A stretch of 64,000 nt of DNA from Albidovulum sediminicola (GCF_025751575.1 NZ_JAOWLA010000005.1:1-64000), one strand, 5' to 3'. Positions 21,501 to 29,941 are shown, numbered from the stretch's first letter. The notes: a model not told the origin generated them from the letters alone. Numbers and translations: made by a program.

Positions 21501-21671
21501 TGGCAAGATTACGGAGAAGCACTTCTGACTTCGGCGGAAGCGGCAGCAGAGCGCGGCAACAAGGCACGCTTTGCCGGGCAAAAGCCGACCCCGAACTCGC
21601 TGCGTTCCGTTGAAGCTTCGGCATCGTATGTTCTTTTGGAAGGCGGATCCGACAGGGGGGCAGCACAATGA
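18513..21671 (+). CDS. drmA: DrmA-like DISARM helicase (1052 aa)
   Basis: Helicase of the DrmA type. A long N-terminal region (1-420) precedes the ATP-binding motif at about 428-436 (WFPTGGGKTEAYL). Then comes the strongly conserved MRYTLRLLTIQQFERA, a Walker B box read as DELH at about 633 (VIQDELHLISGPLGSLAGLYE), SNMISVGMDVSRLGLMVVNG at about 834, and motif VI EYIQATSRVGR. These blocks are typical of DISARM DrmA. It overlaps the DUF1998 gene by ATGA, as drmA-drmB pairs do. In DISARM, DrmA and DrmB form a complex that recognises incoming phage DNA; here that role is inferred from homology. Confidence 0.85.
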   Translation: MIDARDTLLERLKVDLIGPEEPNELIKDRPTDRYLTGILFPPRTTISPEDDDEASDADDADAVGTALDGVKAASAFRPSSAGLSFAVRPTGSAPRLRVRVDGARYRPESAADDSAGSSMKRVQSWRRDPQFAEVSLQLAELREEAAPVISLAGSGLAGTSLHCRIAPWGDILLVTLAVTNDARPTEARSRAANEEAALFQFSLSVECAADCSFVPKPDRAGSASDEDDARTSALLYRNVQQFAVGHTCSAMWDESVDGAVRQVRTSWFPEATVHVVSAEGDIEFRQDEARLPLAASWLASEEAPILFAGLKSFVAAYAQWVARMEDAALGMPEEHVKQARVHMQRCRTAEQRMRAGIALLESSPEVLTAFRLANAALALQYSWRINPQPPDLIWRPFQLGFALLCLESIANPDSSDRETMDLLWFPTGGGKTEAYLLLTAFTIFLRRLRAAGNPSGAGVTTFMRYTLRLLTIQQFERAAALICACEMVRRGKVKLREVDLPAHFATDMPISLGLWVGEGATPNTVSQAEQVLGTEAESSPAQLRSCPCCREVLDWKISPDKSRLEVRCLTKSCDVGQELALLPIWTVDEDVYRERPTLLIGTVDKYAQITRNQKTGCLFGIGTAADSPELVIQDELHLISGPLGSLAGLYETAIDELCRSASGVRAKIIGSTATIRRAEDQIKALFDRSSFQFPPPGLDHTNSGFAIENRDVPGRRYIGISTVGRSAKFTQQAVAASLLQAATDTTLPPDRRDGYWTLVNYFNSLRELGGALVLMRDDVARSIRDYAARRPGEVERDAGMQIELTSRVRSSDIPKYLKDLERAWSDPDHVDIVLASNMISVGMDVSRLGLMVVNGQPKTIAEYIQATSRVGRSQQAPGVVITLFNAAKSRDRSRYETFASWHRSLYRDVEATSVTPFAPRARDRALHAPYVAMVRHLVDGMENPGAIEHHQREAEALLETVIARIERIDPVEADAARAQLNSFLDDWFDRHGLKDYWQDYGEALLTSAEAAAERGNKARFAGQKPTPNSLRSVEASASYVLLEGGSDRGAAQ

Positions 21672-23488
21672 AGCCGATCGGCAAAATTCGTCGGAGTCAG
21701 GTTCTGACGGGCAATGGCCCCGGTGCGATCATCGACTTCAGAGGCGAGAACGGCGCGCCTGTCTCCGTGGTGGCGGCTGGTCTTGAGGCCTGGGATCAAC
21801 TGGCCATCAAGAAGGGGCTTCTGAACGATCAACGCATTCATCATGAGCCACTTCAGGCAAGGCTTCAGGTGAACGGGTTCAGGTTACCCCCTGTGGGAGA
21901 CGAAAAAGTCGGAAGGGAAAAGCGACCACGCCTCTTGCCTGCCTACAGGTTCCCGGATTGGCATGTCTGTCCGAAGTGCAACCTCCTGCAGCGTAGCCGC
22001 TTCTGGAGTTCCGAGATCGGAAAACCCGAGCTTTGGTGCCCTTCGTGCAGTTCCGGGCGAGGCTCACGCATCAGGAAGGTATATGCAGTGCCGGTCCGCT
22101 TCATCGTGACCTGCCCGGCGGGGCATCTTCAGGACTTTCCCTGGATGTCATGGCCGAAGCACGCCGAGTCCTGCTCCCGCAAGAAGCCTCTCAAGCTCAT
22201 CGGGGAAGGCGCCGGGTTGAAGGGGCTCAAGGTGCATTGCACCGAGTGCAAGTCCGAACGCGACCTGGATGGTGCCTTGTCCCCCGGCGCGCTGGGCAAG
22301 ATTTCATGCGACGGCAGGTCACCATGGCTCAGGAAGCAGCCAGAACCCTGCAACCATCAGCCAGTTGCGATTCAGCGCGGTGCATCGAACGCCTATTTCC
22401 CCGTAATTGAATCCGCGCTTGACGTGCCGCCGTTCGGTGGTTCCTTCCGGGACATGCTGGAGGATTTCTGGCCGGACATCATTGCGCTGGACGACAGGGC
22501 GCAGCTCCCCGACTTCGTCCGGAAGCGAATCCTTCCCGTCTGGCCTGAGCCTGACACGAAGCCGGAAGATCTGACCGCGCGGATACTGACCCTGCTGACA
22601 ATGCTCGACAACAAGGCCGGTGACCTGCGTCCCAACGAGCACCTGATGCTTTGCTCGGGCGGCCCGGACGGAGAAGAGTTCCCGGAGTTCCAGATCTCGC
22701 CTCAGGCGATCCCGAGCGATCTGAAGGGCGTTCTGGACCGTGTAGTCTCGGTCGAGAGGTTGCGCGAAGTCCGAGCTCTTAAGGCATTCACCCGTCTCAG
22801 TCCGGTGGAAGCCGCCGACAACAGCGCTTTCGTGGCGCCACTATCTGAGAAGAAGTTGAACTGGCTTCCGGCAATCGAGGTGCGCGGGGAAGGCATATTC
22901 ATCAACTTCGACGAGACAGCCGTACGTTCATGGGAGAACGACCCAAACGTGGTCGAAAGGGCTGCAAAAGCGCATCAGGCCGCCGAGCGTGCGTGGCAGG
23001 ACCACAACGGCAGCGATCGCCCCTTCCCCATGACGATCTCGGCGAGGTTGCTCCTGATACACACAACGGCCCACGCGCTCTCGGAGCGCCTGTCACTCGA
23101 CAGCGGGTACTCGACCGCGTCCATCCGAGAGAGGTTGTACGTCTCGCCAGGTCCCGGCGGGATGTGCGGATTCCTTCTATACACATCCGCACCGGACTCC
23201 GATGGAACACTGGGCGGGTTGTCACGAAAGGGACGCACTAGCGAGATTGGCCCGATCTTGCTCGCCGCACTTCGGGATCTCGAGTGGTGCTCTTCGGATC
23301 CGCTATGCAGCAGCGGCATCCTTTCGCTCTCAGAAGGATCTGGATCCTCGGCCTGTCACTGCTGCACCTTCCTGCCGGAAACCTCGTGCGAGCATTTCAA
23401 CCGCCACCTTGATCGCGGCATGCTGGTCGGAACACCGGCGAACCCTGAACTCGGTTTCTTCCGCAAGCTTCTGGATGGAAGGTCCTGA
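21668..23488 (+). CDS. drmB: DrmB-like DUF1998 protein (606 aa)
   Basis: Starts within the drmA stop (ATGA) with a purine-rich site (GGGGGG/AGCAC) ahead of it. The opening RSQVLTGNGPGAIIDF is a DrmB signature. Two Cys pairs follow at about 100 and 124 (CPKC, CPSC), then further Cys in SCSRKK and CTEC, and a C-terminal DUF1998 block from about 464 (HTTAHALSERLSLDSGY) to a Cys-rich end (SACHCCTFLPETSCEHF), likely zinc-binding. DrmB has no catalytic motif of its own and partners DrmA. Length matches the family (about 600). This gene pair is the main reason for calling the locus DISARM-like. Confidence 0.85.
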   Translation: MKPIGKIRRSQVLTGNGPGAIIDFRGENGAPVSVVAAGLEAWDQLAIKKGLLNDQRIHHEPLQARLQVNGFRLPPVGDEKVGREKRPRLLPAYRFPDWHVCPKCNLLQRSRFWSSEIGKPELWCPSCSSGRGSRIRKVYAVPVRFIVTCPAGHLQDFPWMSWPKHAESCSRKKPLKLIGEGAGLKGLKVHCTECKSERDLDGALSPGALGKISCDGRSPWLRKQPEPCNHQPVAIQRGASNAYFPVIESALDVPPFGGSFRDMLEDFWPDIIALDDRAQLPDFVRKRILPVWPEPDTKPEDLTARILTLLTMLDNKAGDLRPNEHLMLCSGGPDGEEFPEFQISPQAIPSDLKGVLDRVVSVERLREVRALKAFTRLSPVEAADNSAFVAPLSEKKLNWLPAIEVRGEGIFINFDETAVRSWENDPNVVERAAKAHQAAERAWQDHNGSDRPFPMTISARLLLIHTTAHALSERLSLDSGYSTASIRERLYVSPGPGGMCGFLLYTSAPDSDGTLGGLSRKGRTSEIGPILLAALRDLEWCSSDPLCSSGILSLSEGSGSSACHCCTFLPETSCEHFNRHLDRGMLVGTPANPELGFFRKLLDGRS

Positions 23489-23490
23489 AG

Positions 23491-25167
23491 ATGGCCCGCA
23501 TGTATCCAAGGGAACTGCCGCGTCATGTTCTTGAAAATCCGAAACTGTCTTCGGAGGTCCGCGTCTACGAACGCATGAGGGACAAACTGCCAGGGGATTA
23601 CAACTGCTACTATTCGCGCTCCTGGCATGAAGCGGATCGCGACGGTGCCGAGTTCGACGGAGAAGCGGATTTCATCGTCGCGCATGCGGAACACGGGTTG
23701 CTGTTTCTCGAGGTAAAGGGCGGAAGGGTGAGCTGCCGTGAAGCCGACGGACAGTGGCTCAGTGAGGACCGTGACGGGTTCAAGTTCCGGATCAAGAATC
23801 CATTGTCGCAGGCACGCAGCAGCAAGCACCATTTCCTGAAGCGCCTCAATGCAAGTCGGGCGCTGAGCGGTCGTTTCGTCAGAGCACGCCATGGCGCTAT
23901 CCTTCCCGGCAGTGCCCGACCCAGACGAGCGCTGGCACCAGATGCGCCGCTCGAGATCATCGCGTTCGGGGACGACATGGAAACCCTCGATCGCTGGATT
24001 GTCCGTCGGATGACGGAAGGCGACGACCATCGCGAAAGCGCTTTGGGATTAGATGGCCTGAGAGCGCTGGAAGAGCTACTTGCGAGCCATTTCGAACTCA
24101 GGGCCCACATCGGCATCAGCCTCGCCGACGATGCCAGAACCATCGAGCGGCTCACCGCCGAACAGTCGTGGATCCTCGACTCGCTCGCAGACAACAAGGA
24201 AATGGCAATTTCGGGCGGTGCGGGCAGTGGAAAGACCGTGCTGGCTGTTGAAAAGGCCACAAGATCCGCCGCTGATGGGCGACGTACGCTTCTGACATGC
24301 TACAACGCGCCGCTGGCCGCCCATCTTCGAACGATCTGTCAGGGAAATGAAGGCCTCGTAGTAGCCAGTTTCCATGCGCTTTGCCGAGCCCTCGCACAAA
24401 AGGCTGGCGTCGAACTGCCCTCTGACGGGGACCAATCGGTGTTCGACCACCTTCTTCCCGAGGCCCTTGTGGACGCGGTCAGCAACAACCCCGATCTCGG
24501 CTTCGATACTGTCATCATCGATGAGGGACAGGACTTTCGAGATTCCTGGTTGCACGCCCTACGCCTCACCATCAACGACCCGGAGACCGGCGGATTCTAT
24601 GTATTCTACGACGACAATCAGCGCCTGTTCTCTCCGGAAAAGGGGTTCATAGATGCTCTCCCGGCGTCGTCCATCGCACTGACAAGGAATCTTCGAAACA
24701 CGCGACGGATTCATGCCCTGATGGCAAAATGGTATCAGGGCCGACGAAGCATCCCTGCAGGACCTGAGGGAGAGCCGGTTGGAACCATGGCATGTCGCAA
24801 CGGCGAAATGGCCCTCGCGCGCCTGAACGAGCGGATTTCGCAAATGTTGAACTCCGGTCAAGTAGCGCCGGGGCAGATTGCGGTGCTCTCAGGAACAGGT
24901 GACGCCTTGACTGCTCTTGGCGAAAGGATCGCCGGCAAGCCAACCTGCCGTGCCGATGATGTGCGGCCTGATCACATCGTCCTTGACACTGTCCGGCGCT
25001 TCAAGGGCCTGTCGCGTCCATGCATCTTCCTGATCGGCATCGAAGGTCTCACCGATCCCGAACTGATCTATGTCGCGACAAGCCGCGCAAATGTCCTGCT
25101 GGAAATCATCGGGACAGCGGAAGACATCGCCCGCCTCAAGCAGGAGGTGGCAGCCGCCGGACCGTGA
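23491..25167 (+). CDS. NERD-nuclease/SF1 helicase fusion protein (558 aa)
   Basis: The N-terminal NERD domain (about 20-100) carries a PD-(D/E)xK-like core: Asp60 (GEADFIV) and Glu74-Val-Lys76 (LLFLEVKGG). A UvrD-like helicase follows, with Walker A SGGAGSGKTVLA at about 240, Walker B VIIDEGQDF at about 341, the middle motif FYDDNQRLF and the terminal VATSRANVLLE. It begins 2 bp after drmB, so it belongs to the same operon. In described DISARM loci the small fifth gene is drmC, a phospholipase-D-like nuclease; no HKD protein is visible here. This fusion may supply the nuclease function instead. That is inference. Confidence 0.85.
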   Translation: MARMYPRELPRHVLENPKLSSEVRVYERMRDKLPGDYNCYYSRSWHEADRDGAEFDGEADFIVAHAEHGLLFLEVKGGRVSCREADGQWLSEDRDGFKFRIKNPLSQARSSKHHFLKRLNASRALSGRFVRARHGAILPGSARPRRALAPDAPLEIIAFGDDMETLDRWIVRRMTEGDDHRESALGLDGLRALEELLASHFELRAHIGISLADDARTIERLTAEQSWILDSLADNKEMAISGGAGSGKTVLAVEKATRSAADGRRTLLTCYNAPLAAHLRTICQGNEGLVVASFHALCRALAQKAGVELPSDGDQSVFDHLLPEALVDAVSNNPDLGFDTVIIDEGQDFRDSWLHALRLTINDPETGGFYVFYDDNQRLFSPEKGFIDALPASSIALTRNLRNTRRIHALMAKWYQGRRSIPAGPEGEPVGTMACRNGEMALARLNERISQMLNSGQVAPGQIAVLSGTGDALTALGERIAGKPTCRADDVRPDHIVLDTVRRFKGLSRPCIFLIGIEGLTDPELIYVATSRANVLLEIIGTAEDIARLKQEVAAAGP

Positions 25168-25190
25168 AGTCGGCTCCACAAAGTGAAGGT

Positions 25191-26819
25191 TTAGGAAAAG
25201 TCGAACAGGCTGTTTTGTGTCGGATGCGCATCCGCCGATGACATATCCGGCTGTTGAGGATCATTGCCATCGCTCGCAGAATTAAGGCCGACAATGGCAT
25301 TCAACACGATCTGTGCGATCTGGCGGGCCAGAAACGGTGGTACGGCGTTCCCGACCTGGACGTATTGCTGAGTCCGGTTTCCCATGAACAGGTAGTCATC
25401 GGGGAATGTCTGAAGGCGCGCAGCTTCGCGCACCGTGAGGCTGCGGCACTGCAAAGGATCCGGATGGATGAAGTAGTGACCGTCTTTCGAGATATGGCTC
25501 GTGACCGTTGTCGATGCCTCATCGGCCAGCTGGACCCGGAACCGGTCATTGAACACACCGCTGTGCCAGTTGCGATGATCCGGGCTCAGAGCGAGTGGAA
25601 AATCGGCGGCCTTCGGGCTGTAACCACGGACGGCCCCGAACAATGAGGCGAAGAGGTAGCGGCCGAGATCCGAGGCCATGTGTCCCCGCGTCTCGTGTTG
25701 GGCGAAAACGCGAAGCTCGGGACGCTCCAGCCAGCGCAGCAGCTCGTCGTTCGAATTGCCGTAGCTCTCAGGAAGACGTGTGTGCGTCCTACTGCCCGGA
25801 GCTTCCGTCGCCATGCGCCTTACTACTGAAGAGAATGCCTCACGGAGCGGCTGATTGTCCCTCCCGGGATGAATGCGCGCCAGCAGTTTCGCAGCATCGA
25901 CAACCTCCCGCCGCCAGTCTTCTGCGCTGTCCGCCCCGCGACTGATCCCGCTTCGCAAGGGGGGCATGGAGTCAATGACGTCACTGACAGATCGTGCTGG
26001 TCCGGAGACCGCAATGGCAGCGCCGGCAGTGTTTCCTGACAAATCAGCCCTGATCCCGACGATGATTACCCGATGGCGTCGCTGCGGAACACCGAACTCT
26101 TCGGCGCGCACGACGAAGTCCGAAGGACGCAGCGCCTCCTGCAGGCTGGCCTTGCCGTCTTCGACCCGAATGGCCCGCAGCTCGTATTGTTGGCCATGGC
26201 CACTGCCGAGGGAGGTAAGGTCTTCCATCAACATCTCGAACACGAGCCGGCTCTCCACCGTCGAGGACAACATCCCCTTGACGTTCTCCATAACGAAGGC
26301 TGCCGGCCGGAGCCTGTCGAGAACCCTGATATACTCGCGGAACAGGTAATGCCGTTCATCCTCCTCCGGCACATAGCCAACCTTGCCCCTCGACCGGGCC
26401 CGACCCACGAGGGAGTAGGCCTGACACGGCGGGCCGCCGATCAGGATCGTGTCGTCGCACCCCGACTTCAGTTTCTCGATGGCAGCATCAATCGCTGTTG
26501 CCGCGGCCTCGGTACCGAGCTCTAGGCCGCGGGCCTCCTTGACGGCCAACCGCCAAGCAGACGCATCGACTTCCGACCAGTCCGGTTCAGCAGTTTCCCC
26601 CGCATGGAATTCGATGAACTGCTTCGGCAAACTGCCATGACGCGACCGGTATTCGCGGAGAAACGCGCGCAACATCAGGGTTCGGTGCGCCGATGCCTCC
26701 TTCTCGACCGAGATGCCGATCCGGAACGGCGCGTGGCCATCCTCGACAAGGGATGCAAACCCCTCGCCAAGTCCGCCGGGGCCGGCGAACAGATCAACGA
26801 TACCGAAAGTCGACGGCAA
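25191..26819 (-). CDS. DNA (cytosine-5) methyltransferase, DrmMII-like (542 aa)
   Basis: All main C5-methylase motifs are visible. Motif I is VDLFAGPGGLGEGF (8-21), which binds S-adenosylmethionine. Motif IV is GGPPCQAYS with catalytic Cys132, motif VI is ENVK (178-181), motif VIII is QRRHRVIIVG, and motif X is YVQVGNAVPPFLARQI near the C-terminus. A long insert around 300-430 may hold target recognition. It converges on the NERD-helicase gene and is divergent from vsr. In class 2 DISARM a C5-methylase (drmMII) marks host DNA so that it is spared; the same role fits here. A stand-alone methylase-Vsr pair is the alternative. Confidence 0.93.
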   Translation of the reverse strand: MPSTFGIVDLFAGPGGLGEGFASLVEDGHAPFRIGISVEKEASAHRTLMLRAFLREYRSRHGSLPKQFIEFHAGETAEPDWSEVDASAWRLAVKEARGLELGTEAAATAIDAAIEKLKSGCDDTILIGGPPCQAYSLVGRARSRGKVGYVPEEDERHYLFREYIRVLDRLRPAAFVMENVKGMLSSTVESRLVFEMLMEDLTSLGSGHGQQYELRAIRVEDGKASLQEALRPSDFVVRAEEFGVPQRRHRVIIVGIRADLSGNTAGAAIAVSGPARSVSDVIDSMPPLRSGISRGADSAEDWRREVVDAAKLLARIHPGRDNQPLREAFSSVVRRMATEAPGSRTHTRLPESYGNSNDELLRWLERPELRVFAQHETRGHMASDLGRYLFASLFGAVRGYSPKAADFPLALSPDHRNWHSGVFNDRFRVQLADEASTTVTSHISKDGHYFIHPDPLQCRSLTVREAARLQTFPDDYLFMGNRTQQYVQVGNAVPPFLARQIAQIVLNAIVGLNSASDGNDPQQPDMSSADAHPTQNSLFDFS

Positions 26820-26886
26820 ATCAGGCTCCTGACGAACTTCATTCAGCCGGTGTATACCAGGTTCAGGGACGAAAACCAGGACGCAT

Positions 26887-27351
26887 GTGACAGATATCGT
26901 GGATCAGCAGACCCGCTCGCGGATGATGTCGGGGATCAGGGGCAAGGACACGAAGCCCGAGCTCGCTCTGAGGCGGGCGTTGCACGCGCGTGGCTTTCGC
27001 TTCCGACTTCATTCCAAGAAGGTCCACGGACGACCAGACCTCGTTCTGCCGAAGTATCGCGCCGTCGTCTTCGTACATGGCTGCTTCTGGCATCGCCACG
27101 AGGGGTGCCGCTACACCACCACACCATCGACTCGCCAGGAGTTTTGGCAGGCGAAGTTCGAGGCCAATGTCGCCCGGGACGAAGCAGTTCGCGAGAAGCT
27201 TCTGGAAGACGGGTGGCGCGTTGCAACGGTGTGGGAGTGCGCTCTCCGAAAACCGGATCGGGTGAACGCCTCCGCCGACCTCCTGTCGGCTTGGCTGCGG
27301 TCGAATGAGCTTCAGCTCCAGATCGGCGACGAAGATGCGGGTAGGTCCTGA
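26887..27351 (+). CDS. vsr: Very short patch repair endonuclease Vsr
   Basis: A 154-residue protein with the Vsr layout: an N-terminal part (RSRMMSGIRGKDTKPELALRRALHARGFRFRLH), then GRPDLVLPKYRAVVFVHGCFWHRHEGCRY, which contains the catalytic Asp (RPD) and the His/Cys zinc ligands. The family cuts next to T:G mismatches that arise when 5-methylcytosine deaminates. It is divergent from the C5-methylase with 67 bp between starts, the typical pairing. It protects the host from the mutagenic side effect of that methylase. The start codon is read as GTG at 26887, in ACGCATGTGACAGAT. Confidence 0.92.
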   Translation: MTDIVDQQTRSRMMSGIRGKDTKPELALRRALHARGFRFRLHSKKVHGRPDLVLPKYRAVVFVHGCFWHRHEGCRYTTTPSTRQEFWQAKFEANVARDEAVREKLLEDGWRVATVWECALRKPDRVNASADLLSAWLRSNELQLQIGDEDAGRS

Positions 27352-27581
27352 CCGGAAGTTCAAGGGTCTCTCGCACGCCCGCGCCCGCTCTTGCTTGACG
27401 GCGCAATAGCTCGGCATCCACTCGATTGAAGACCCCTCCGGCAGCAGGGCCAAGTCCTCGGCCGCCTTCCCCTGGAAATCCCGGCTGCAACTGATCACTG
27501 GCGTGCGTGACTGACCCGAGCCCGTCGGAGCTGACCGTCATGCAACCGCTTATGCGAACGAATTACCGTGCATCAAAACAA

Positions 27582-28988
27582 TCAATCTAACAATGTACCG
27601 GCCCAAGCCGCCCGCTCCAGCAAGTAATTGCGGTGCCCAGCCAGTAGGCCGGCGTCATCACCCTGGGCTACGGCAATCATGTCTTCAATCTCGGCGAGTG
27701 CCTGCGGATAGGTCAGCCACGGCTTCGTGCCGTCCGCCGCCATCAGGCGTCGGGCAATGGCCGCATCGTAATCAAGGCGCGCCACATCATCCATCAGTTC
27801 CGGCGCCTCGACATAGAGAAGGCGCTGCCCCAAGGCACGCAATCGCCCGTCCGCAAGCCGACCAATCACCGGCACGCGCTGCGTCCACTCCAAGCTATGG
27901 AACTGATCCATAAGGGCATTGTCATCGTGGGTGGTGAACCCATCGTAGATTTGTTCCTCGACATGCTCCGAGGGTTTCCGCTCTTCGCGGGACGCAAGAC
28001 GAGCCACGATCAGCCGCTCGCATAGCGCGGCATCTCCTTTGACGCGCGCGGCCCGGCGCCTGAGTTCATCAAGCGCCGGCCAGGCATCACGCATGTCTTC
28101 GGGGGCATCTTCGTAAGGCATCACGATCGGCCCGGCATTCGTGCGCATGCCCCGCACGGGCTTGGGGCTTTGTGCGAGAACGCCCGCAAGGTCCTCATCA
28201 TCCAGAACCGCGAGGTCATCCGGATCGTTTGAAAGATCGAGGACAAACATTTCCGAGCCATTCTCGGGATTGGTGCCGATCGCGGTCACCATCCAGGAAT
28301 AGGGCCGCGCGTAGTAGAAATCGGTCAAGACAAATACGTCCTCTTCCAGCGCAAAATCCGTCACCGCGGCCTTCTGCGCAAAGCGCACGAACCGCGACCA
28401 GTGCTCCGGCTCGCGCTCGGCAATGAGCCGGCACATGTGGATCGTCGCTTCCACATCGGCCATCGCATCATGGGCCGCGCTGTGATCGAACCCGTTCGCC
28501 GGTGCCAGCCGGTCGAGTTTGAACAACTGCTTACCCCGATTATCGACGGTAATGTTCAAGGCATCCGGCGCGAAGCGCGCGACCGCCTGGATCATCCGCA
28601 GACTGTCGGTCCGGCAATTTCCGTTCGTGTTGGTGAGATAGGGCGCATGCAGCGTCTTGTAGAACGCCTGCCGGAGCAGGTGTTCATCAAAGCCGAGCGA
28701 GTTGTGACCGATGAAAATCGCCGGCGACCATTCCGTCAGTTTGGCACGGATTGCCCGCACCATCTGGTAGTGTGTCGGCAGTGACGGATCGACGAGCTGC
28801 CCGGCGGTAACACCGGTTACGCGCATCGCACCGGGGGCCGGCACGACATAGGGCAAGAGCCGGCAGCGGATTTCGAAGCGGTCGATTTCATTGAGTTCGT
28901 AGTTGGTCCTGATCGCGCCAAACTGCAGAATCTGGTCGAAGGCGGTGTTGGTCCCCGTGGTCTCGGTGTCGTAGAAGACAAAACTCAT
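27582..28988 (-). CDS. Exonuclease I-like 3'-5' DNA exonuclease (468 aa)
   Basis: Full-length homologue of SbcB/exonuclease I (E. coli protein 475 residues). The DEDDh active site is intact: Asp7 and Glu9 (YDTETTG), Asp101 (HNSLGFDEHLL), His173 and Asp178 (AAHDAMADVEA). The SH3-like and C-terminal helical parts are also recognisable (EEQIYDGFTTHDDNALMDQFH). It is the third gene of an XRE-ImmA/IrrE-exonuclease operon, 20 bp after the peptidase gene. Exonuclease I is not a usual alphaproteobacterial housekeeping gene to my knowledge, and this setting suggests an effector or DNA-processing role in a defence unit rather than recombination repair. Confidence 0.88.
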   Translation of the reverse strand: MSFVFYDTETTGTNTAFDQILQFGAIRTNYELNEIDRFEIRCRLLPYVVPAPGAMRVTGVTAGQLVDPSLPTHYQMVRAIRAKLTEWSPAIFIGHNSLGFDEHLLRQAFYKTLHAPYLTNTNGNCRTDSLRMIQAVARFAPDALNITVDNRGKQLFKLDRLAPANGFDHSAAHDAMADVEATIHMCRLIAEREPEHWSRFVRFAQKAAVTDFALEEDVFVLTDFYYARPYSWMVTAIGTNPENGSEMFVLDLSNDPDDLAVLDDEDLAGVLAQSPKPVRGMRTNAGPIVMPYEDAPEDMRDAWPALDELRRRAARVKGDAALCERLIVARLASREERKPSEHVEEQIYDGFTTHDDNALMDQFHSLEWTQRVPVIGRLADGRLRALGQRLLYVEAPELMDDVARLDYDAAIARRLMAADGTKPWLTYPQALAEIEDMIAVAQGDDAGLLAGHRNYLLERAAWAGTLLD

Positions 28989-29008
28989 CGAGGGCCTCCC
29001 GCGTTCGC

Positions 29009-29536
29009 CTAGGCGAACAGGTTTCCGAGTCTGAAGCGCATTGCCGATGCGCTGACCTTGTACTGTTTGGCGAGGGCGCTGACGGCGCCTTCATCATCTA
29101 TGTCGAACGGCTCGCCATCGAGCGAGGCGGCAAGGAACGACTCCGGCATCAGAAGCTCGGCGGCAAACAGATTGGCCTCGATCTCCATCTCGTTGGCGCC
29201 CGTTGCCGATACGGCGTTGCGCATCAGCATCGGGAAGCCCTTATCGACATGGATTTCCTTGGTGATCTCGGCACGGTGAAGCTGCAGATGACCGAGCTCG
29301 TGCGCGATCGTGAATCGCTGGCGGTTCGGGTGATGCAGCGCATTGACGCCGACAATCGGCGTGCCGTCCTTCACGTAGATCATCCCGGACAGCTCGTCGT
29401 CGAGCGGAGAAAAACGGAGCTGCGCGCCGAGCGCCTTGGCGATCCGCTCCACCGGCACAGGCGCCGAAGTGATGCCTTGATCTTCCAAGAGCACCTGCGC
29501 TCGTTGCTGTATTTTCGTTCTCCTCTGCGGGGTCAT
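29009..29536 (-). CDS. ImmA/IrrE-family zinc metallopeptidase (175 aa)
   Basis: The zinc motif HELGH is at residues 79-83 (FTIAHELGHLQLH), and the third-ligand region EIEANLFAAELLMPESF follows about 45 residues later, as in ImmA/IrrE. These peptidases cleave a partner repressor after DNA damage or phage attack. The start overlaps the stop of the XRE gene (ATGA at 29533-29536), which strongly implies that XRE is its substrate or partner. No C-terminal sensor domain is present. It probably releases repression of the operon and maybe of the divergent ubiquitin-like operon. Confidence 0.9.
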   Translation of the reverse strand: MTPQRRTKIQQRAQVLLEDQGITSAPVPVERIAKALGAQLRFSPLDDELSGMIYVKDGTPIVGVNALHHPNRQRFTIAHELGHLQLHRAEITKEIHVDKGFPMLMRNAVSATGANEMEIEANLFAAELLMPESFLAASLDGEPFDIDDEGAVSALAKQYKVSASAMRFRLGNLFA

Positions 29537-29913
29537 CGATCCTCCCTTCCGGCCTTGTCTCCGGCATTTCCGTTGTGGTTGTTCTCAAGGACGCCGCCCA
29601 TCAGGCTCAACACTTCCTGGCGCTGCTTGTCGGTCAGTCCTTCTCCCGATAGCGGCAAGTCCGCCGCAGCGCCGCGCTTCCGCCCTCCGCCTTGCGGGGT
29701 CAGCAATAGCTGCACCGGCGATTCGAGTTGCAGGCCGTCAGCAAGGGCAAAAAGGTGGTGGACAAGCACCTGTTGCTTTCCCCGTTCGATATTCGCGAGC
29801 GACGCGCGCGATATCCCGACCTGCTTGGCGAGTTGGTCCTGGGTCAGACCAAGACTTTTCCTCAAACCCCTGATTCTGAGGCCTAAATCTTTGTATATGC
29901 GTTCAGCGTCCAT
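29533..29913 (-). CDS. XRE-family HTH transcriptional regulator (126 aa)
   Basis: Residues 6-65 form a classic Cro/CI-type helix-turn-helix (LRIRGLRKSLGLTQDQLAKQVGISRASLANIERGKQQVLVHHLFALADGLQL). A lysine/arginine-rich linker and a helical C-terminus (LTDKQRQEVLSLMGGVLENNHNG) follow. It is the first gene of the XRE-ImmA-exonuclease operon and faces the ubiquitin-like operon across 178 bp that hold palindromic sites. It is therefore the likely repressor of both directions. The C-terminal tail may be the region cleaved by the ImmA/IrrE peptidase; this is inference. Confidence 0.9.
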   Translation of the reverse strand: MDAERIYKDLGLRIRGLRKSLGLTQDQLAKQVGISRASLANIERGKQQVLVHHLFALADGLQLESPVQLLLTPQGGGRKRGAAADLPLSGEGLTDKQRQEVLSLMGGVLENNHNGNAGDKAGREDR

Positions 29914-29941
29914 CGCCCACCTCTAAGCGCAAACACTGGAC

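Noticed and set aside
10035-27351. Canonical five-gene DISARM assignment
   Set aside because: DrmA and DrmB fit, but no phospholipase-D-type DrmC and no recognisable DrmE; extra helicases present. I therefore call it DISARM-like only.
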